A stretch of 22,478 nucleotides of DNA, taken from the NCBI GenBank assembly GCA_022925895.1, contig JAKSYS010000815.1, forward strand, positions 1 through 22,478. The letters are read 5' to 3'. A program made the position numbers and the translations under genes. Below are positions 18,139-22,478 of this stretch, piece by piece. Numbering within the stretch: the first letter of the stretch is position 1; the number at the start of each line of letters is the position of its first letter. The stretch comes from Fragilaria crotonensis (taxonomy: Eukaryota > Bacillariophyta > Fragilariophyceae > Fragilariales > Fragilariaceae). The notes under the pieces were generated by a model that saw only the letters and a program-made list of their open reading frames with translations, did no database searches and was not told where the DNA came from.

Positions 18139-20794
18139 GACAAAGCTACAATAATTTCCTCGCGGGACTCCACCGGAAGCGGGTGCACAGGAACAGCCTG
18201 CTGGCCGTACCATGATGCCAACCCTATAATTAGCTCACGTTTTACGTTTTCACTTCACCACAGTTACTTCCCCCCAAGATGATTGTCCCAATTGATTTCA
18301 GGAAACAATGATACTCATGATGGACTGATAGACGTGCAAATTCAGACAGCTTACGCAAATATCAGTATTAGAAGCACCACAGGCTGAGAAAGGAGGTCTA
18401 ACCTCACAAAAATTAATGGACATAATACTGAAAATTAATGGTGGCTGCTAACCACTTCAAGAAAGTATCGCAAATTGGTAGCTCACAAGAATAGGAGCCA
18501 AAGAGAGAGCAAACATGCTGGCTGCTTTCTTTTGTGATGGAGGGAAAAGCAAAAAAACCTAAAATCATTTAACGGCCGTGCTGCCGCTGTTCTCGCTGAC
18601 TAGAAAACTCGACTCACACGATTGAACAGTACTCTGTACGGGTACCGTCCAATGATGGAGGGAAAAGCAATTTTATATTAACGTCTAAAATCAATAACAA
18701 GGATGGGGTTTATGGCCCAGCAGGAAAGTGACAGAGGTGTAGCTAGCACAGCATATGACTGACCCAATCATAATAAATGTCAAGGAGTGTGATCTTCAGG
18801 TTGCACTACAACATTGTATCTATTATGCTGATGCAGCACTGCATTCCAAATGTTGATCTTCTCTCAATATCATTGCACCATTGAAGCATAGTCTGTACCA
18901 GTCACCATCATTGACATTGCTCAGAAAGCAGGTGCTGCTCAACAAAAGCACAATTTTTCAACAAACAGGAGACAGAGGCAGGGGTACACATGAAAGTATT
19001 TCATTTTCCATCGCTCGCTATACAAGAGTTCCTGCTGGCTAATACCTGACTGTCCAAGGACATGCTGTTCAATGGCCAGCTTCCGTAGCTTCACTGAGTT
19101 TGTCTCCGTGAACAATGATGTGTTCCACGCCCATGCATCCCTGTTACAAGGGCAGACGGTGGGTCTTCCTGCATTCATCCATACCTCTGTTGATCTGCAT
19201 GGACTTCCAAAAGGAATTTCAATATTCATCATGCTTTCAATGGGGAACAAGGAAGTAAAAGCTGTGTTATATGCACTTGCTCATTCCTAGTTTGATGCCG
19301 TTGATGAAGAGGAAATGAGCAACGAGATCACTCTGATAGCGCGTGATACTATACATCACCAGTCCCAGGTTGAAAAGCAAAATCTTCACCTGGTGGATGT
19401 TGAGTCACGCAGCAGGTCACCAACAGTTGGCATTCCAGATGTTGGATGTGACTTAGAAAACATACCACGCACGAGCGGCGCTATCTGTTCCACGGATCCG
19501 TCGCAACGTTGCATGGCCCCACCAGGTGTGGGATTCATTCCTTTATCAATGGCACTTACAATGCTGATGACATATCCTTGGAAAAAGAATATGAGAATGT
19601 TGTCACCATAGATAATGACACAAACTCTCCCTGCTGAACAGGTTGCTACTGGCACTACTGTTCAGTGCTGCTGCTGCTCTTGAAACCACCGGTGAGATGA
19701 CAGGTAGCAAGAAAACAAGGAAGAAGTAAAGAGTGCAATCGTATCAACAAAGTAGGACTAGTAGTAGTTACATAAGTACTTACGTAAGTCCTTACTTGTC
19801 CCCACTGGCACATCTCATTATCTTCTTTGGTATCCTGTACCTCTGGCTGACATCCAAGTCTCCTGCTTGCACCTGGAGAATCTGCAATTTGCATTCTTCT
19901 CAGCTCTGCATTTTCTTCATCATTGTCAGGTTGAACGCTTTTTTTCGCACGCGGTAGCCGATCTGTTGTCAAATGAATATTGTTCTCTTTCATCACACGA
20001 TGATCACAGAGGACAAATGACAAGTCAACAACCAACTCTGCTGTCATGTTGTCACTGCCCTCAACGCCCATCTTTGGCTCTGCAGCATTGATGGCACCAA
20101 CTTACTGTCATCGTCCGCTTCACTCATGTCTGCTGTTCTTTTCTCCTTAACCCAAGGCACCGCATCAGAGTTGTTGTCTGCAGAAGATGAAGGCGCCACA
20201 CAGTACTTGGCAGCAGACAGCACCATTCCCGCGTGCGCAATTATTTCTCGTCCTGGTTGCGCAGTGGCTACTCCAGGAGCAGTGCCACAGGAATACTAGA
20301 TGTCAGTCGGTTCACCTGACCAGATTGTTTGCAGGTTGTCACCACATCACCACCTCGCTCATTGGTGACGTTGCTCCTGCACTGGGAAGAGTTCGGCGAG
20401 CGGCCAAAAGTCATCCTTAGTGCAACCAGGCTAGCAGCAGACCATCTACATTCAGCCAGGTAGGACTTCAGGGCCATCCTCTATCTCAGGTACATCCAGC
20501 AGTTGGCTACTAGTCCACCTACGTAAGGAGTACTATCCTGTCATTTGGATGGCACTTGTGTGGCCTGAAGGCCTTCCCAATTCGCGCAGGTGTCAACTGT
20601 GATGAGGAGGTGTTGACTCTGTCATTCACAATTCAACCTCTTAGTATTGCCCATCTTGACACAGGTGATGAAATCTCTCTTGTCATTAAAAATTGAAAAT
20701 GCAACAGGAAGCACAGTTGTCCGTATAGATTGCTTATCAGACCTTACCACTTCATTATACTGGGTTTGTTTGGCTTTCATGGAAACAACTGCTG
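18139..20794. other. Repeat-derived spacer, no supported gene
   Basis: About 2.7 kb with many short open frames on both strands but no motif I trust. It contains the 18-bp direct repeat at 18535/18653 and a small GTAC group (18629, 18636, 18642). A minus-strand open segment at 20071-19780 ends in GTAAGG, a possible splice donor; it is rich in acidic and Arg residues and unrecognised. Confidence 0.45.
18535..18670. repeat. 18-bp direct repeat flanking 100 bp
   Basis: TGATGGAGGGAAAAGCAA occurs at 18535-18552 and again at 18653-18670. The 100 bp between them include AGTACT, TGTACG and GGTACC, the same GTAC composition as the promoter clusters. This could be a local duplication or a small insertion with duplicated flanks. 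Confidence 0.7.
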
Positions 20795-21604
20795 TCACGC
20801 ATTCAAATCATGCAGAATGGTGCTGCAGTATGGATCATCTTGCTTCTGATTTGATCCATTTGTGCATGTAAGGTCAATATTCCTTCCAGTACTGTTGCAA
20901 CGTACGCGTTTGGATGGTTGTGTGGATCCCATATTGCCTTGATAACCAGCAGGTCTTTGCTGGTTTACACCCCAGAAGTTTGGAGATGTTGCGCATCCAT
21001 GACTTGACACACTCCAAAACCGTGACAGGCAGTACGCTGCTGCCAGAGTCCTCCGCCACCAATTCGGTACTGTCATGGGGCGAATGAACTCACAGTCCAT
21101 TGGGCATGTCCGCCATTCATCATCAGATGTAATGTTGGCATCAAGGGACTTGGAGGAGAGCTTCATCATGGGCTTGGAATCCAAAAACTTGTCCAAATCC
21201 TTGGCTTGAGCCCTGGCTGATGAAGCCAAGAATGCCTTTGCCTCTTATGGCTTGTGCCTTGTCCAACTCTCTTGGACTGGACACCGATGATATTCCTTGC
21301 CTTCAACAAGCTCAAACTCTTTCTCATCATCATTGGGTGGAGTCTTCATGCAGGCAGGCTTATCCTGCTCAGGTCTGTTATTTCCCTTGCTCTTGCATCT
21401 CTTTGTTGCCTTCTTCTGAACCTTTCTACCTCCAGCAGCAGATTTGCCATTAGTATCAGACATCTTCTGACTGGAAAGGAGAGACTCAACATGAGCATGC
21501 AAGGCAATCATAACCTCTGCTTCAGAAGTCCTTTGACACCACTGATCACCATTTTTCTGATTTGTATTTGTATGGTCCTTAATCCCTGAGATGTTGATAC
21601 TCAA
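20795..21604 (-). pseudogene. gag-like fragment of an LTR retrotransposon (Ty1/copia type suspected), one in-frame stop
   Basis: Two open segments on the minus strand (21604-21245 and 21229-20795) are in the same frame, separated by a single TAA at 21247-21245. The first has a basic Lys-rich tract (KKATKRCKSKGNN) followed by GKEYHRCPVQESWTRHKP. This resembles the zinc-finger-like block YHWC-x-H-x-W-x-H at the end of diatom copia gag proteins, but the first His and the last Cys are not preserved. Past the stop the reading continues as AKAFLASSARAQAKDLDKF. No protease, integrase or reverse transcriptase follows downstream on this strand, and no LTR pair was found by eye. The identification is tentative. 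Confidence 0.38.
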
Positions 21605-22478
21605 GATGTGTGTTGGTTCATGCCTTTACGCAAAATGATGACTTAATTTCTGAACTAGTGTTTCGAATTTGGGATGTCAATATCTCATTGGATGCAAAAC
21701 ATCTAAAAGGCAGATACAAAGGAACCCAGGTTCTTGCAGCTGTGTTGACTGCAACCCGAACAAATGTTGACTCTCATGAACGATTCATGTCCCTTGCTCA
21801 AGTTGATGTTATTGTACAGGTCCACATGCTATTCGGCGCTATAAGAATCTCCTCTGTTTAAAATGAGGACACCTTTTTGGAACGTAAGTTTCTTTCTTAT
21901 CAAATATACAAAAAAGCTACGGAGGATGACAATTTCTGTGTTGTAAAAAAGAAGATCTCATAATATTGACGCACTCCTGCATATACTTGTCGTATACAGC
22001 ATTAATGACGATCGAGTAGCAATTTTGATTTTTGGTGACTTCGCGTTTTGTGATCAGTGCAAGGAGTGCAAGCATTCTGCACTGATTGCCTGCTGGTGAG
22101 CATTGCAAAAGGAAGGGATTCCTCTTGGAGTCCTGTTTGTTTCCCACAGTTAGACCGTGTAAATCGTACCGATTCCAATCGGAACTCACCTCGATTAGAT
22201 AGGAATATGAAAGAAGGCGCTAAAGTGGTGTTCGATGTATGACCATACGGTTGCATCATCATTCATCTGTTTGGGTTAAATCAATTAGTCTTTATGAATC
22301 AATGAGCGGGGAGTGGTGAGTGGTTTTGGCGTTCTCCTAGTCAACACGCATCCTCTGAATGCGAACCTTCCACTAGTCCTTAGTGTTAAACAGTGTCAGT
22401 TACATCACTTCCAGACGTTTCCGTGATCGCTCTCCAACCAATCACAATTTGAGACTCATTTTATCACAGTCCTCGAAC
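21605..22478. other. Right-edge spacer, no supported gene
   Basis: The remaining 0.9 kb holds short open frames (21610-21861 on +, 21917-22262 on -) without motifs. If the gag-like fragment is real, its 5' LTR would lie here or just outside, but I see no obvious terminal TG...CA repeat with a partner elsewhere in the window. Confidence 0.4.

Noticed and set aside
19386-19655. Minus-strand frame containing IIYGDNILIFFFQGY, like a copia reverse-transcriptase YVDD motif
   Set aside because: The flanking residues do not follow the reverse-transcriptase pattern and neither neighbouring motif is present, so I treat it as chance.
1-22478. CRISPR array, rRNA or bacterial operon structure
   Set aside because: No regularly spaced repeats, no rRNA-like segments, and gene structure with a spliceosomal intron and plastid leader is eukaryotic.

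Overview
The window looks like nuclear DNA of a photosynthetic stramenopile, most likely a pennate diatom. The reasons are: compact, mostly intronless genes on alternating strands; an FKBP precursor with a secondary-plastid bipartite leader (signal peptide, then an A-W/SP junction) followed by a twin-arginine lumen signal; a PIF/Harbinger transposon and a retroelement tail of types I recall from diatom genomes; and eukaryotic GT-AG splice sites. Species cannot be fixed from the sequence alone.

Layout. (1) 1-3525: the right-hand part of a PIF/Harbinger transposon. A frame-broken DDE transposase on + converges with a frame-broken, intron-containing second ORF on -. Subterminal AACTTGG repeats and a GGGCGTGTCC-type end follow, next to TAA. 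A 35-bp-arm hairpin abuts the end. (2) 3616-4851: gene-poor spacer with a microsatellite and a GTAC cluster. (3) 4852-12790: host genes in strict strand alternation: CDK5RAP1/MiaB-type tRNA methylthiotransferase (-), signal-recognition-particle receptor beta (+), a CS-domain protein (-), a thylakoid-lumen FKBP (+), and a type I membrane protein with a repetitive Ser-rich tail (-). (4) 12791-14586: spacer with a TGACACG/G-box array and a GTAC-rich promoter patch. (5) 14587-15864: IBA57, an Fe-S assembly factor (+), interrupted by four one-base frame changes. (6) 15865-22478: repeat-derived DNA with a broken reverse-transcriptase-polyprotein tail (about 16990-18138, +) and a gag-like fragment (20795-21604, -), otherwise featureless.

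Two window-scale patterns stand out. First, intergenic regions upstream of genes carry dense clusters of the palindrome GTAC (6 to 8 copies in 54 to 158 bp), including both divergent promoters and the IBA57 promoter. Second, most of the reading-frame breaks, in host genes as well as transposons, fit a single-base gain or loss, often in a short run of C, G or A. This could be uncorrected long-read consensus error rather than biology, and it should be settled before any gene here is called a pseudogene. I found no CRISPR array, rRNA or tRNA, and no convincing novel multi-gene system. The best candidates for undescribed biology are the GTAC promoter signature and the membrane protein family with its SQxSL repeat tail.
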